Part shown: piece by piece, positions 9,822 through 21,929 of the stretch
Layout: every line of letters begins with the position of its first letter
How positions within the stretch are numbered: the stretch's first letter is position 1
Assembly: GCF_031143425.1 (NCBI RefSeq)
Contig: NC_090451.1
Location: forward strand, 350,184,339-350,248,338
Reading direction: 5' to 3'
DNA length: 64,000 nucleotides
From: Pleurodeles waltl
Taxonomy: Eukaryota > Chordata > Amphibia > Caudata > Salamandridae
Notes under the pieces: model-generated
The model's database searches: none
The model's input: the letters and a program-made list of their open reading frames with translations, nothing else
What the model was told of the DNA's origin: nothing
Program-made: the position numbers and the translations under genes

Positions 9822-10291
9822 GTGGAGCCTCCATGGTCGGACCACTGACACCGCCAGGATGCCGCCAATGGGCAGCCTGGCGGTCCCAGTGGTTGTAATC
9901 CTCCAGGGCAGCGCCAACCTGGGGATTACGAGTCCCCATACCGCCAGACTTTCCAGAAAGGCTGGCAGAATGGTGGCGTCGGGTGCCCATGCCCTGCCCA
10001 TGCAATTGGCATGGGCAGGGCAGGGGCGCCCATGCACAGCCCCATCGTGCATTCCACTGGCTGAATTACGGGCAGTGGAATGCTGCACTCGCCGCACCGC
10101 CACATTGGCGCCAGCTCCAATGTTAAGGCCCTGTTCACTGCAGGGCCGGTGAGCGGAAATGCTGTTTCCGTCCACCGGCCCTGTTGTGAACTCTTAATAG
10201 GGCCGGCGGTGTCCAGGTCGCACAGGCATCCTGAAGGCGGAACAAGATTGGCGGGCGGCCTCCGCCACATGCCAAACTCATAATGAAGGCC
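9723..10291. mobile_element. Harbinger-type MITE, 569 bp
   Basis: Left end GGTCCTCATTACGAGT and reverse complement of the right end GGCCTTCATTATGAGT match at 13 of 16 bases. Both ends are followed by GGCGGT-rich inverted words, and the interior is GC-rich with a strong palindrome around 10000 (CCCTGCCCATGC / GCATGGGCAGGG). No coding frame. It interrupts the minus-strand LINE endonuclease just after its QET motif (10302-10294). No clear target duplication. Confidence 0.8.
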
Positions 10292-10512
10292 AAGGTCTCC
10301 TGGAGGCAGATAATATCCGTGCCCTGGTGATCCAAAAAATTAAGCTTCTGAGACTTCGAGAAAAAAACGGCTAGGTTCCAGGAAAAGACTCTAATACTCT
10401 CACTAAAACGGCTGGAAAGTTTTGTGCTTACGTGTGTAATTAGAATTAGGTACACTTGCTTGCCAATCCCACTTACATAAAGCATCCCCGCAACATACCC
10501 TGGAAATACCAT
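10292..10512 (-). pseudogene. Non-LTR retrotransposon endonuclease, N-terminal part
   Basis: Minus strand: RVFSWNLAVFF at about 10392-10360, then LNFLDHQGTDIICLQET ending at 10294. This is the first strand (WN) and the catalytic Glu segment (QET) of an APE-type endonuclease. The reading is cut at the MITE border and resumes with the C-terminal half from 9722 downward. Together they show that this copy once had a contiguous endonuclease of about 230 residues. Confidence 0.75.
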
Positions 10513-11300
10513 TACCAGAACCTAAAAACGTGACAGATGCAGTTTTTGACCCATCTGAGATCCGAGTTAATTTAGCATTATTTAGTAAGTTCTATACAGG
10601 GACCTTTTAATTCTCCATGGGTGTGTTATCATCCATAACAGTAAGTATGTCAGGCCTTATCAGTGCTGTACTGACAAAAAGGGAATAAGACTTATGACCC
10701 ATGAAAGAAAAAAATTACATTTTTCTAAAATCAGGTTTAACTATAACTTTAGAGTCAAAAGTAACCCTTGTTCTCTTTTTAGTTGAGGAGTTCAGCAATT
10801 TGTACAGTTAAAATAGTATTGCTCCTTATTAACCTCTCATTTCTGACATACACTTTAGCAAAAGGGAGCGATTTCATCATCAAACAGTACAGTAAAATTA
10901 AGTATCAATGTTGGGTCTGTCATTTCAGGATCAACACAGGGAGATCATGGAGTAGCCTGCTCACTGAGATGCAGGAGTGTCGAAGTAGGATTAAAAGAGG
11001 CGGCTGTCAGATCTAAAGTAGGGAGAAAGTGAAATGATTTAATAGCCAAAAGGTATTTGCAAAGGGATACAATATCTGCCTATTGGCTGTGAGCTATGAG
11101 GTATAGGTGCCGCTGCTGACATAGACTGAGTGGTATATGTGGGTGCAGCAAACTCTTCTGAGCAATTCAAAGTATAAGCCTGTATGGATTTAAAATCTTA
11201 TTTTCCTTTTTCCCTTTTTACTTATCCTACGATGTGTCCTGTAAGCACTGTGTTTCGTGCCCTTTTTCAATGAAAGAGACAATTACTATAATAGATTTGC
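10513..11300. other. LINE spacer, no gene seen
   Basis: AT-rich sequence between the probable ORF1 remnants and the endonuclease of the minus-strand LINE. I see no coding signal beyond short chance frames. Confidence 0.4.
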
Positions 11301-11307
11301 AAGAATC

Positions 11308-12025
11308 TCACTTTATTCTATTGAAAATCAGGAAAGATGCTTTGCAGCTATTCGGGGAGGAACTACTAGTCTCCCTATGAAGACCTTCCGGAAGCTTGAC
11401 TAGATTCTCTGAAGAAAAGGAATCCGTAGCAATTCCGGGAGCTTTAACTACTGTTTTATGGATGCTGTTAGGAACCTTTGACAGTAGGCAGCCTAGTTGG
11501 ATATCGATCTCCTTAAGTTCACTTGAGGTAACTTCAAGTTGTTTTTCACTGAACATGACCTCTACTTTTGTGGGTAGATCTTTAAGAATCACAGTTACTA
11601 TGTAATGCATAAAATCTGAATAATCTGTTGTTTTTTCAAGCAGATCCAGAATACAGGACAAAATTTGTCCAAACAGTGAAGAACTTTGGAATATGGAATA
11701 TAGTCCCCAGGGAGGTGAGTGGAAATGTTCAGGTTAAGTTCCAAAGACCTAGATAAATTGGAAGCTAAGGATACAATTTACTTGAAGTACTGCAAGATAG
11801 AGACAATGGAATTTTGTTAACTGGAGAAGCCGAAGAGATCGGAGCTGTAGGAACTGAAGATGTATGATTATCAGCAATAGGCAAATCTGTTGGTGTAATA
11901 TCTGACCGAGTATAACCCAAAATTAGGGTTGCAGAATGATCGAGTAAATATGAAGGCTTCTTTACCAGTCCTTCTTCCTTTATCGCTTGTAGGGAGAGAA
12001 GTTTTGATCTGGTAAGCAAATACAT
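11308..12025 (-). pseudogene. Probable ORF1 remnants of the minus-strand LINE
   Basis: Two minus-strand frames, 12025-11765 (86 codons) and 11661-11308 (117 codons), lie upstream of and parallel to the endonuclease. The second has an acidic helical stretch (EKQLEVTSSELKEIDIQLGC) that could be a coiled coil; the first is Ser/Pro-rich. The position fits an ORF1 protein, but I recognise no specific domain, so the call rests on context. Confidence 0.35.
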
Positions 12026-14490
12026 CCTAAAACAATATTACTTACAAACTCCACCCAGGTATTGGACCCAGTTTAAGAAAATATGCAGGGGTTAGGGGAG
12101 CCCTTTCAGAGCCCCAATATAATTAGATTTATTTCTTAAGGGGTTCAATTTCATTTTATGGCAAATTCTAGTGGAAATTAATTTCCCCCAATCTCAAGTT
12201 TTCGCTGCAATTTTTGGAAGAAAGGGACTGGTAAAATCACACAATACTGTAGATTAAACTTCAATCCCTCGATATCAAACACAAACTCAATTAGGGTAAG
12301 AATCTAGTCCACTTATATCAAGTAATATCTCATATCAAACACTTTCTGGTGATGCAGAAGTGAGGTGACATGCCTTCCTGGTGCAAACCACACCAGTCTA
12401 ACGCTGACGGCTTTTGTGATCCACAAGAGTTTTCGGTGCTGATTGCGCGACCTCCCCACTTCAACTAATCCAGACATTAATCAATGCTCTCTTAAAGGCT
12501 CCCAAATGTAGACTGGTGCCGCTGGACAACCAAAAAAGACCTGCACTGATGATAATGAAGAAGTTGCCCTGCATGGTTCCCCACGGTCCACGAAGGGGTC
12601 CTCCTTACCACTCGACACCTCGAGCTGTTTGGGCCCCCTAAAATACAGGACATATGGGACCAGGTTCATCCCAAACCACGCTGGGCTTATTCAGGCGTAG
12701 ACAGTCATGCCTGGCATGAGCACATCAGTAATTTAGAGCTTCTCAGTCCAAAAATCAAAAGACAAGGAGTCTAGAAAATATCCCTTTATGAACATTCTTT
12801 TCCGTACACCTTTGTTTAAATTTTCTCATAACCATTCCAAGGTGAGCATTGGATCATGAGGTATGGGGGAGACCTTTCTTAGAGCTTTCTGAAGTTCTGA
12901 TCCCCTTAACCAAAACACGCATTGATTTTACTCAGCTAAACTCTCTGTCTACTCATATGGATGATGATATGGTTAGTAGACCGCTTGACCTAATCAAACA
13001 ATGGTGTGGGGCACAAAAGAGGAGCTGCTCTAGAGACCACTCTGGCGGGAACACTGCCATCCTGCGGTCTCGCCTGTGATTGGGGCTAGGTTTGAGCAGA
13101 CGAGATGGAAGAGGAGAAAAGGAACTGGAGAGCATCTGGAGGCTTCAGCCACAGGACTCAGGGCTTGAACTGTGGTCAGTAGCTGCGGGTTGGTGGTGAA
13201 GGGGAAACTGCTGCAAGCTGAAGGTGTGTGGGGAAAGCGGTCAAGGTCAGGGCAAGATAGCGAAGCAGGTGCAAGCCGCACAAGCTATAAAGCAGGCCGC
13301 TTCTGCATCCGTACAATGCTTGAACCTGTGTGTCAGGTGCCCAATGCACTGAGCTCGCTTCTGCCTTTAGCCTGCCTGTGGGCATGGCTATGTGTTCCAC
13401 TGCAGTTTCTGCAGGCACAGCTGCATTCCCACAGGCCGTTTCTTCACTGATCTTCTGTGGGGTTCCCAGTCCCTGCGCCGTACTCTCCTGCTCCTGTGTC
13501 AAGTCTGCATTCTCACATCACCCTCATTCGTAACCTCATTCCATCAACACAACTACTAATCTATATCCCCTGCCAAACTCCTAGAGCTTGCAAACCATAG
13601 CCTTGTGCTGTGTTGAGCAGATTCCGAGTGGCTTCAGTAAGCCCTTGCGCCCAGCAGTTCTTTCCCACCACCACGTTTTACCATGCCCAGAAGGCTCTGG
13701 GTGCTGTGGCTGGCCATTAAATGCGGCTACACATGTAGTGTACTGATTTCAGCAATTACACGGCACTCAGGTAATATATAGAGATGACAGGCTACTGAAA
13801 TGACCCTTAACAGCAATACATATCCTCATAGACATACTATGTAGACAGTAGGATTCAGACCACTATCAGCATACAGATGTTCCTGGGCACATGTAATTCC
13901 ACTTTCAATGAACAGCTGTTCATATCTGACCCACAGGGGAGGGTGGGCTACCACAGCTTCTTGATTTTTTTTCCTTTGGAGAAAGGAAAGCTCCTGCAAA
14001 GCCCTTCATTTTGTTTTTTTAACAAATTCTCAAACCTGTGGAATTCCTTGACAGTTTCCCCCTTCCCTGATCCTCCTCCGACCATCAAGAGGCCCTTCAC
14101 CTGCTAATGGGCTCACGAGGCAGGGACAGGTTTAATCTATTAATTATTACATTTCTCCTGGCATCTGTGATGTCGTGAGTAGTGAATTACAGGGAAGGGC
14201 ATTATTGTTGCCCATCTAACTACATCTGGGAAGCATCTGTCTTATTTTAGGTCTCAGATCATATTCTTAACACTCCTATATTAACAGGTTTGTTCAGGGA
14301 TTTTGTAAGGTTTTATTATGACATCAAATATTAGCTCGTCTTAGTAGACAACAATAACTACATATATTTTTTCAGTATAAAAAAAGCTAACATCATTAGC
14401 TTAGAACATAACACCTTACAAAATGTGAAACAAATCCTAAGAAATGTACTTAAAATGCAGTTATTATTAAAGTACAGTTATGATTATTCC
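12026..14490. other. No recognisable gene; possible 5' region of the minus-strand LINE, then unassigned
   Basis: 12360-12680 is moderately GC-rich and may be the untranslated leader of the minus-strand LINE. 12680-14490 shows only short frames in both strands with no motif I know. Parts (13060-13500) are GC-rich without clear CpG clustering. Nothing supports a host exon. Confidence 0.3.
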
Positions 14491-14499
14491 CCACGAACC

Positions 14500-14990
14500 C
14501 CAGAAGACAGGGATTGTGACTTTGGACCTGTCAAACATTGACTACTGAAATGCCCTCTATTTTAACATGCAACAAAGTCTGCTGAACAAGCTCCAAACCC
14601 TGCAAAATGAAGCAGCTCGTAGGCTACTAGGGATCCAAAACTTTCAGTGAGCCACCCAGGCCTTACACAAACTTCACTGGCTGCCACCAGGAAACAAATT
14701 ACTTTCAAAGCACTCTGTATCACCCATAAGGGCCTACATGGCACATGTCCTTAATAATTCAGAAAGAGCCTTCAATGGTATAACCCTGTTAGAACTCTTC
14801 GGTTTGCTTCAGTCAAGAATGTAAGGATTCCTCAACTTAAACTAGTCAACCATGGATGCAGGAGTTTCATTGGCTGCACCGCTAAGCTATGGCACATATA
14901 TTATATCTAAAATGGCTGTCCACCCTGCTTAGGTTCAGGAATGACCTAAAAACCTGGAATTTCACAAATGAATTTCATAGTTCTGGCTTC
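14500..14990 (+). pseudogene. LINE reverse transcriptase C-terminal fragment (L2/CR1-like)
   Basis: The plus strand reads, with stops, CNALYFNMQQSLLNKLQ, then TLQNEAARLLGIQNF and LHKLHWLPPGNKL, which is the thumb/C-terminal pattern LDYCNALY...LQ.IQNAAARL...LHWLPV of L2 and CR1 elements. The intact L2 in this window has the equivalent DYGNALYTGIPTKDIKRLQ and LHWLPVDKRI. Only this 3' piece is present, as expected for a 5'-truncated insertion; it has many substitutions and stops. Confidence 0.7.
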
Positions 14991-17489
14991 TATAAACTCA
15001 TTGTCACAGCACTATAAGACCTATGTACACCGCAGCACCAAGGCGCCTGATGACATTGGTGTGCTTTACCAAAAACAATTAACATTAACACAATGGATTA
15101 AACTCCAAAGAACACTGGTTTGTGAGTTATCGTTAATTCTGCAATCTATAATGTGCACCACAGACGTACAAACCATACCTCATACATCACAATGCAGTGC
15201 TTACCCCTTGATGTGACAGATGCAATTTAAAATGTCATTAAAAATCTTAAGGATGAGATTACCTATCACCTTACCACTAACACTAGGAAAGAATATGCTA
15301 TCAATGCAGTATTATTTAGTGGTTTGAGTAAGTGTTAATATTTAATTGCATTGTGCTCTTATATACTGCAGATTACTGGTTTACATACTGCATAAGCATT
15401 GCATTTGGTGTACAAATAATGGTACATAGGCATTCACCTTCCTCTTCATATTTATATGCCCCGCAGACTTTACGACACAGGTTTGTACCCTCCCCCAAGA
15501 CTACATAGAGACAATGGCGTCTGGAGCACTACATCTGGTCCACTACACCAAGAAACATTACTTCATGAAGGGGGAATTATATAAATAATTTAAGATTGAA
15601 TAACTAAAAAAGAGTTCAAGTAAATTAAATAAATGTAAGACAAAAGTTACTTGGGTGACTTGAGAAACCATATGCTTGAGGTTATGTTATTCTCCAGGAT
15701 GTAATGGCATGGGCGAGGGTTAGGCCACTTCTGTTACTAAGTGTGTCTGATGAGCCAGAAAATATGTGCTTTGTTTTCGGTGAAACCATTTCGGAATGGG
15801 TTTGAAGTGTGCATTGTGTTCAGTCTACTGGATGGGTAATACCCCATTGGTTTGAACCTGCTTGGCCTTTGAACTTTCACTTTCAGACTCTTCAAGTCCA
15901 AGCACAGCTGGGGGTCTAGTGACTTAGCAGTGAAGAGCCATTTTCTATGACCGGGTTGAAAATAATGCTGTCTGCAAGTGCTGTTGTTACCAATGTTTTA
16001 AAATAAATGGAGTATGGCTTTGGTTCTGCCCAGAGGAACAGTTTTCTCACGCCTCATGCAATTGCCTATTCGGTATATCATTCCACCTCCTGTAGAGTGT
16101 ATTGCAATCAATGGAGATCTGTTTTAAATTTCAAAAGCACCCTGAATTATCACACATTGTTTTTTCACTGCAGCAAGTTTTTTTACTGTTGTAGTAGGGC
16201 TAAAAAAAAAAGTCATACCTATTGGCTTTGCCAATGCTCGCTAAACCCACATTGAAGTAAAAACTGAAGCTTTGCAGGGAAGAGACGGGGAAGGGACGAC
16301 GACAAAGGTATCACCACGGTGATAAAACTGCTCGTGTATTTGACATTTTCACAAAAGGCGTCTTTGTCAAGTGCTGGTGCTAAAAATAACATTATTTGTT
16401 GTAGGTTGTGAATCATTTTATTGACTTGATACAAAAACACAATATGTGTAAACAACACACTAGCTATCGGGGGTCACACCAGTCCATGGCACAGACGTGA
16501 AGGCGTTTATCGGTTGATGAGGCAGAACACATTTCAGCTACATAAAAGCAGGATTACACCCCTTTTCTCCTATTTCTTTTAATTGTCAAATAAAATGCAT
16601 TGAAAAGGTCACCTTTTGTTGTCTGCAGTCACACTGCACTCGGAGATTGGCGCGGTGTGCTCTTCCCCAAAGACGTGGACGGGAGTACCCTTCGCAACAT
16701 CCTTAAAAACAAACAATGAGTAAAAGCTGCATTAAGGAGGGCTGGACAAGGACAATGGGGAGCGTAAAATGTTTTGGTAGACATAGAAAACGTGTGAAGG
16801 AGGTACCTCTTGTCCGAAAGTAAGCATCAAAGAGTTTGTATGTGTGAGAAACTTAAATTTAAAATTAAAGTGTTTTAATGAACTATTCCCAGCGCTAAAA
16901 AGTCACATCGTCTATTTATCACTAGAAATGCATATATTCCTGTCTGCACCACGACAGAGTAATCCGAATCATTTCACCTCGCCCACCCTTAAGAAATACT
17001 ATGCATTACATACCGAAGCAATTGAATTCATGGGCAAATTTTCAAAAGATGTTTCGAGGCATAAGAGCTAAGAGCTACACAATGTAGTATGTGCTGTATC
17101 AATTCAATCTATCCACACACCAAGATTTATGCATGAAAGAAAATTTGTATGAGTTTCCAAGAGTGGAACTCAGCAAAAAGCACTCGCTGCGCCATGTGCT
17201 TCAGTCAGTACTATATAAAATCAGTGGTGAAGCACTCCTACCCTCACAGCGCACTCACACAGGACAACTTTCAGCCTATAGATCACTTACCCTGCACTCA
17301 CAAACAACGTTAAACCTGCTTTCACACAGGCTCACCCCTCACAATGCAGTCGGAAAATATGGTAGCTATCCTGCACTCACACAGGCGCACCCCTCACACC
17401 CAGTTACATAGCTCACTAGGAAAGAACAGAGTTGGGAACGATGGTGGTGTAGCAGCACAGGTTGAGTATCTGGAAGCTAGGTTTATTAA
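14991..17489. other. AT-rich intergenic sequence, no gene seen
   Basis: No coding frame with a recognised motif, and no repeat structure except mildly repeated CACTCACACAGG words at 17240-17400. It ends at a TTAA (17486-17489) that borders the piggyBac element. Confidence 0.4.
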
Positions 17490-17929
17490 CCCATTGGTCG
17501 CCAAGAATATAACGGTTATGTCCTTGGGTGCGGCGCTGAGGTGCCAAGGATGTAACCATTATGTCCTGGGATCGGCTCTCTAGCGCTCCCCCCATGAGCC
17601 AAGGGACAGGGATGGAAGGGGAATCACTTCCCCTTCCACCTCCGACCCCCCCATCTAATGACGTCAACGTGCGATCACACGCTGACATCATCAGAGGGTG
17701 CCTGTTGCGGTGGAAGCCATTTGCTTCCAACTCATTGAGGGAGAACAGGGTGAGTTTCTCCTCTGGCCGGGGGAGGGGGAGGAATTGCAATGAAAAAGGC
17801 ATTGGGGGAAATGAAAGGGTTTTCCTTTCCCTCAATGTCTCTTTCAGCATTCCTGCTGCCCTATCGCAATGTGATTGGGCAGCCGGAATGCCCACTGGAC
17901 CCCAGGGATTTAGTTTTTTTGTTAATTTC

Positions 17930-18765
17930 ACTACGGGGGAGCGGTCATTTAGGCAAGGGCCGATCCCCTTCGGGGGGCATTTTGATTATCATTGTTTCTG
18001 CCCCTTTGGGGCAGATTGACCTCTTATTTTTAGATCGATCTTCCCCCTAGGGGGGCAGAAGCCACTGGAAGCCAGGGATTGATTTTGTGTGTTTTTTTTG
18101 TGTGTGTGGGTAGCACCTTGGGCAAGGGTTGCCACCCAAAGGGGGCAAAGCACTGTTGGTCAGTTCTGCCCCCCTTGGGGGAAGATCAGCCTATTTTTGT
18201 TTTAGGCTCATCTGCCCCCAAGGAGGCAGAATCCACTTAGCACCAGGGATCTTGTGTGTGTATGTGTTTTTTGTGGGTGGGGGCCCCTTGGGCAAGGGTT
18301 GCCCCCCCAAAGAAGGCAATATATTTTATGCCATTTCTGCAACCCTTGGGGGCAGATCGGCCTATTTTCTTTAAGGCCATCTGCCCCCAAGGGTGGCAGA
18401 AGGCACTTGAGCCAGGGATTGTTTTTGTGTGTATTTTTTTGTGTGGGGGACAGCCCCTTGGGCAAGTGTCAACCCCCAAAGGGGGCAAAGCACTGTTGGA
18501 CATTTCTGCCCCCCTTAGGGGAAGATCGGACTATTGTTTTTAGACCCATCTGCCCCCAAGGGGGGGGGGGCAGAAACCACTTTGCACCAGGAATCTTGTG
18601 TGACTATGTTTTGTGTGGGGGGGTGGCCCCTTGGGCGAGGGTCACCCTCCCAAAGGGGGCACAGCACTGTAGGCCATTTCTGCCCTCTTGGGGGCAGATC
18701 AGCATATTTATTTTTAGGCCCATCTGCCCCCAAAACGGGCAGAAGCCACTAAGGCACCAGGAGAA
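17930..18765 (+). repeat. About 170-bp tandem repeats in the 5' subterminal region of piggyBac
   Basis: The words CCTTGGGCAAGGGT and CTGCCCCCAAGG recur at about 18115, 18286, 18451 and 18627, with a diverged first copy from 17935; spacings are 165-176 bases. Each unit carries one or two inverted words of the form TCTGCCCCC/GGGGGCAGA, able to form hairpins. Similar G/C-rich hairpin repeats occur in other amphibian piggyBac copies, as far as I recall. Confidence 0.85.
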
Positions 18766-19279
18766 ATTTCTAAATGTTGGTGGCAGGGTATTTGTCGACT
18801 AGCAAAGTATTTTCATTTGTGATTATAATGTTTTATTTCTTCTTTTTATTCTAGTTCAAAGCTTTTGCTTCCTTTGCTGTGACTCCTTGTGGTTTTGGCA
18901 GTTTGCAAAGTTGCATGTTTTAGGTAAGAAAAAACTATTTACTCCAAATGACTATTGTTGTCATGCATGAATGACATTTTGTAAGTGGTACTAAATGCAG
19001 GATTGTGTGTGAAATAGTCCTTAGATTAGTGCACAATGATATTTGTGTTGTCTTATGTGTAATTTTCATTTCTTTTTTTCTTTTTAGTGAGATATCATTG
19101 GTGATTGCTTTGGCTGTGCAGAGTAGTTGCTGGTGAGTCTAGCTTTTTCAGGCAAGTGAGTGGTATGGTTTTTGAGTTTCTAACTCTTAGTGATAAAGCC
19201 ACACTTTGTTTATTACTTATGTTACACAGTGCTGGTTGTTGCTGGTGCATTTGTCCAGTTATTTTTCGTAAGAAGGATC

Positions 19280-21079
19280 ATGGCAAGCCATAGGATGACC
19301 GCTCAGCAGGTTGCTGGTATGCTTTTTCAGTCGTCTTCTGACCATGATTATGAGACTGACTCTGCATCTGAGGCGGAGGAGGAAGTGCAAGATTCTGGAA
19401 GTGAATTTTCTGTCAGAGAGGAATCTTCTGATGATGAAGCTACTCTCAGTGCTGATGAAGTGCCTGTTTTAGAGGAGGACACTGATGTGCCAATAGTGCA
19501 TCAGCCAGCAGCTGAAAGGCTTCTCTTTGGAAGACCTGACCTCTGGGTTGCCACAAACATGGAGCAGCCGGAGTTGCCTTCCTTTACTGGTCTCCCGGGG
19601 AGTAGAGTGAATACAGAAAACTTTTTGGCTGTCAATTTCTTTCAGTTGTTTCTGGACGATGTATTTTTTTAAGAGAATGATGAGCGGACTAATTTGTATG
19701 CAGAGCAGTATTTGAGGGACAACGCTGCCAGACGTAGGCCACACTTTAGAGCTAGCCGGTAGATTTCCACAAATCTGGAAGAGATGAAAAAGTTCTTGGG
19801 TTTAGCTTTTTTGATGGGGCTGATAAGGAAGCAATCACTGTCTTCATATTTGTCTACTAGTCCCTTGATGGCAACTGCTATATTTCCTGCAACCATGAGT
19901 CGTAACCGGTATGAGCTTCTTCTTCGGATGCTGCATTTTGTTGATAATACTTTAGCCTTGTCACAAGATCACCCTGATTCTGACCGTCTTTTGAAGATTA
20001 GACCTGTCCTTGATCATTTTGTAGATCGGTTTTCAGAAGTCTATGTCTCAGGCAAAGCAATAGCTGTGGACAAGTCTTTGGTCCTGTTCAAGGGTTGTTT
20101 GGTTTTTAGGCCGTGCAATCATAGCAAGAGGGCACGGTATGGAATTACATTGTATATGCTGTCTGAAAGTAGTAAAGGATATGTTTACAATTGCCGGGTC
20201 TACACTGGTAGGAATTCCAGTATTGACCCCGCTGGTTGTCCACCCACTTTTGGAGTTAGCAAGAAAATTGTGTTGGAACTTGGTAGATGACTGTTTAACA
20301 AAGGTCACCATTTGTACGTAGATAACTTCTACACTGGAGTGTAGTTGTTCAAGCAATTGTTCAGAGTGGACACTGTTGCTTGTGGCACAATCCGTTCTAA
20401 TCAGAAAGGTTATCCAAGGGAGCATGTCTGTAAATAACTTGATGGGGGATAGTGCAGTGTCTTGCAGAATGAAGAGCTGCTAGCTCTGAAATTTGCAGAC
20501 AGGAGGGATGTCTACATGCTAAGTACCATCCATGATGAGAGTACTTCCCCTGTGACTCTTTGGAGTCAGGTTGCCGAAGTGAGCAAACCTGTGTGCATTT
20601 TGGACTACAATATGCACATGGGTGGTATTGATAGAGTAGATCAGAGGTTGCAACCTTACACTGCTGCTCGTAAGGCTTACGTTTGGTATAAGAAATTAGC
20701 AGTTCACCTGTTCCGTTTGGCAAATTTGAATGCTTTTGTTGTGTTCAAGAATAGTTCTCCAGAGTCAAGGATGAAATTGGTGAAATTTCAGGAGGCTGTC
20801 TTAGCGAGCCTTGTTGTGCTGGAACAGGCAAGAGTTCCTAGGGAAGCAGTGGTGGAGGATGTAGCTAGACTGAAAGATCGCCACTTTGCTGCGCACATTC
20901 CTCCCACGGCCAAAAAAGACTTTCCTGCTAAGAGATGTGTAGTCTGTGCTCAAAGAAGTATCCAGAACGAGGCTTGTATGTACTGCCCCGATTGTCCTTC
21001 AAAGTCTGGGCTGTGGATGGGTGACTGTTTAAGGAGTTACCAGACTCAAAACAATTACTGGGAACTACCAAGAGCGTAA
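19280..21079 (+). pseudogene. piggyBac transposase, full-length, inactivated by six in-frame stops
   Basis: One single frame covers the whole protein (about 600 codons), with ATG at 19280 (MASHRMTAQQ). An acidic Ser/Asp/Glu-rich N-terminus is followed by the core: VDKSLVLFKG with the first catalytic Asp (20069-20071), HHLYVDNFYTG with the second (20321-20323), and YNMHMGGIDRVDQ with the third (20630-20632). A Cys-rich C-terminal domain (CVVCAQ...CMYCPDC) ends it at 21077-21079. In-frame stops lie at 19670, 19760, 20288, 20342, 20435 and 20450. No frameshift is needed, so decay is recent or purely by substitution. It would catalyse cut-and-paste at TTAA; this copy cannot make the protein. Confidence 0.93.
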
Positions 21080-21217
21080 ACTGCCTGCTTTATATTTCCA
21101 TATGTTCAGTTTCATGGTTGGCATTACTGTCATGTATTTAGTTAGAACTTTTGTGTTTGTAGTTTTGTACTTATTTCTAATTAGTGGTTTCTTTGCTGTT
21201 TAAAAAAAAAAGTGACG

Positions 21218-21357
21218 GCGGTGTGCATGGAGTGGCGCTTGGCTGGCGGTGTGGGTGGAGTGCCGCTTGGCTGGCGGTGTGCTTTGAGTGGCGCTTGGCT
21301 GGCGGTGTGCGTGGAGTGGCGCTTGGCTGGTGGTGTGCGTGGAGTGGCGCTTGGTCC
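21218..21357 (+). repeat. 28-bp tandem repeat, five copies
   Basis: Five copies of a 28-base unit with core GGCGGTGTGCGTGGAGTGG, starting about 140 bases after the transposase stop and just after a run of A. Confidence 0.9.
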
Positions 21358-21925
21358 ACACCAGTCCACACACTCCCATCAGCTGGTGTGACTGCTGTGT
21401 CAGGCATGTGGACGTATGAAAGTGATGGGTTCGTGAATAGCACTGTCTGTTGATGTGAGTGTTGTAATGTCCTGGGCCCGTGGCTGGCGGCATGAATGGT
21501 CTTGTGTATGTCATGTTTGAAAGGGGTGTGAATGGACTGTAAATCGGTTGGTGCCTTGTCCCGGCTGTACAGCACACGAGCTGTGAGTCATTGGTTCAGT
21601 TTTTTGGCCCTTCAGTTATTAACAGTGCATTTCATTTTTGTGAAATCTCTTTTTTATAAAATTTGATCTACTGAACCATCACTCACCCTCCTGCTAAATC
21701 CAACCAGTATGTGTGGTAAAAATGAAAAAACCTGCCCTGCTGTAATCAGGCGTCGAAGCACACCCGTGACACGCTAGGTGTCTCTGGTGGGACCCCGATG
21801 ATGAAGCATGCCACTAACGTGGTTGGTGGGTGAGGTGTCTTTTTAACATAACCTAAGTGCATTTCTTTTCACAATTTTAGTGTTTGGAATATCACAGAAG
21901 GACGTCGACACATCAAAATGATCTA
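21358..21925. other. piggyBac 3' region between the arrays, no gene seen
   Basis: No coding signal. Contains ordinary mixed sequence with an AT-rich part at 21640-21690. Confidence 0.4.
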
Positions 21926-21929
21926 TTAC

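Noticed and set aside
17656..17668. TGACGTCA as a possible CRE promoter element
   Set aside because: A single 8-base match inside the piggyBac end, without any supporting promoter context.
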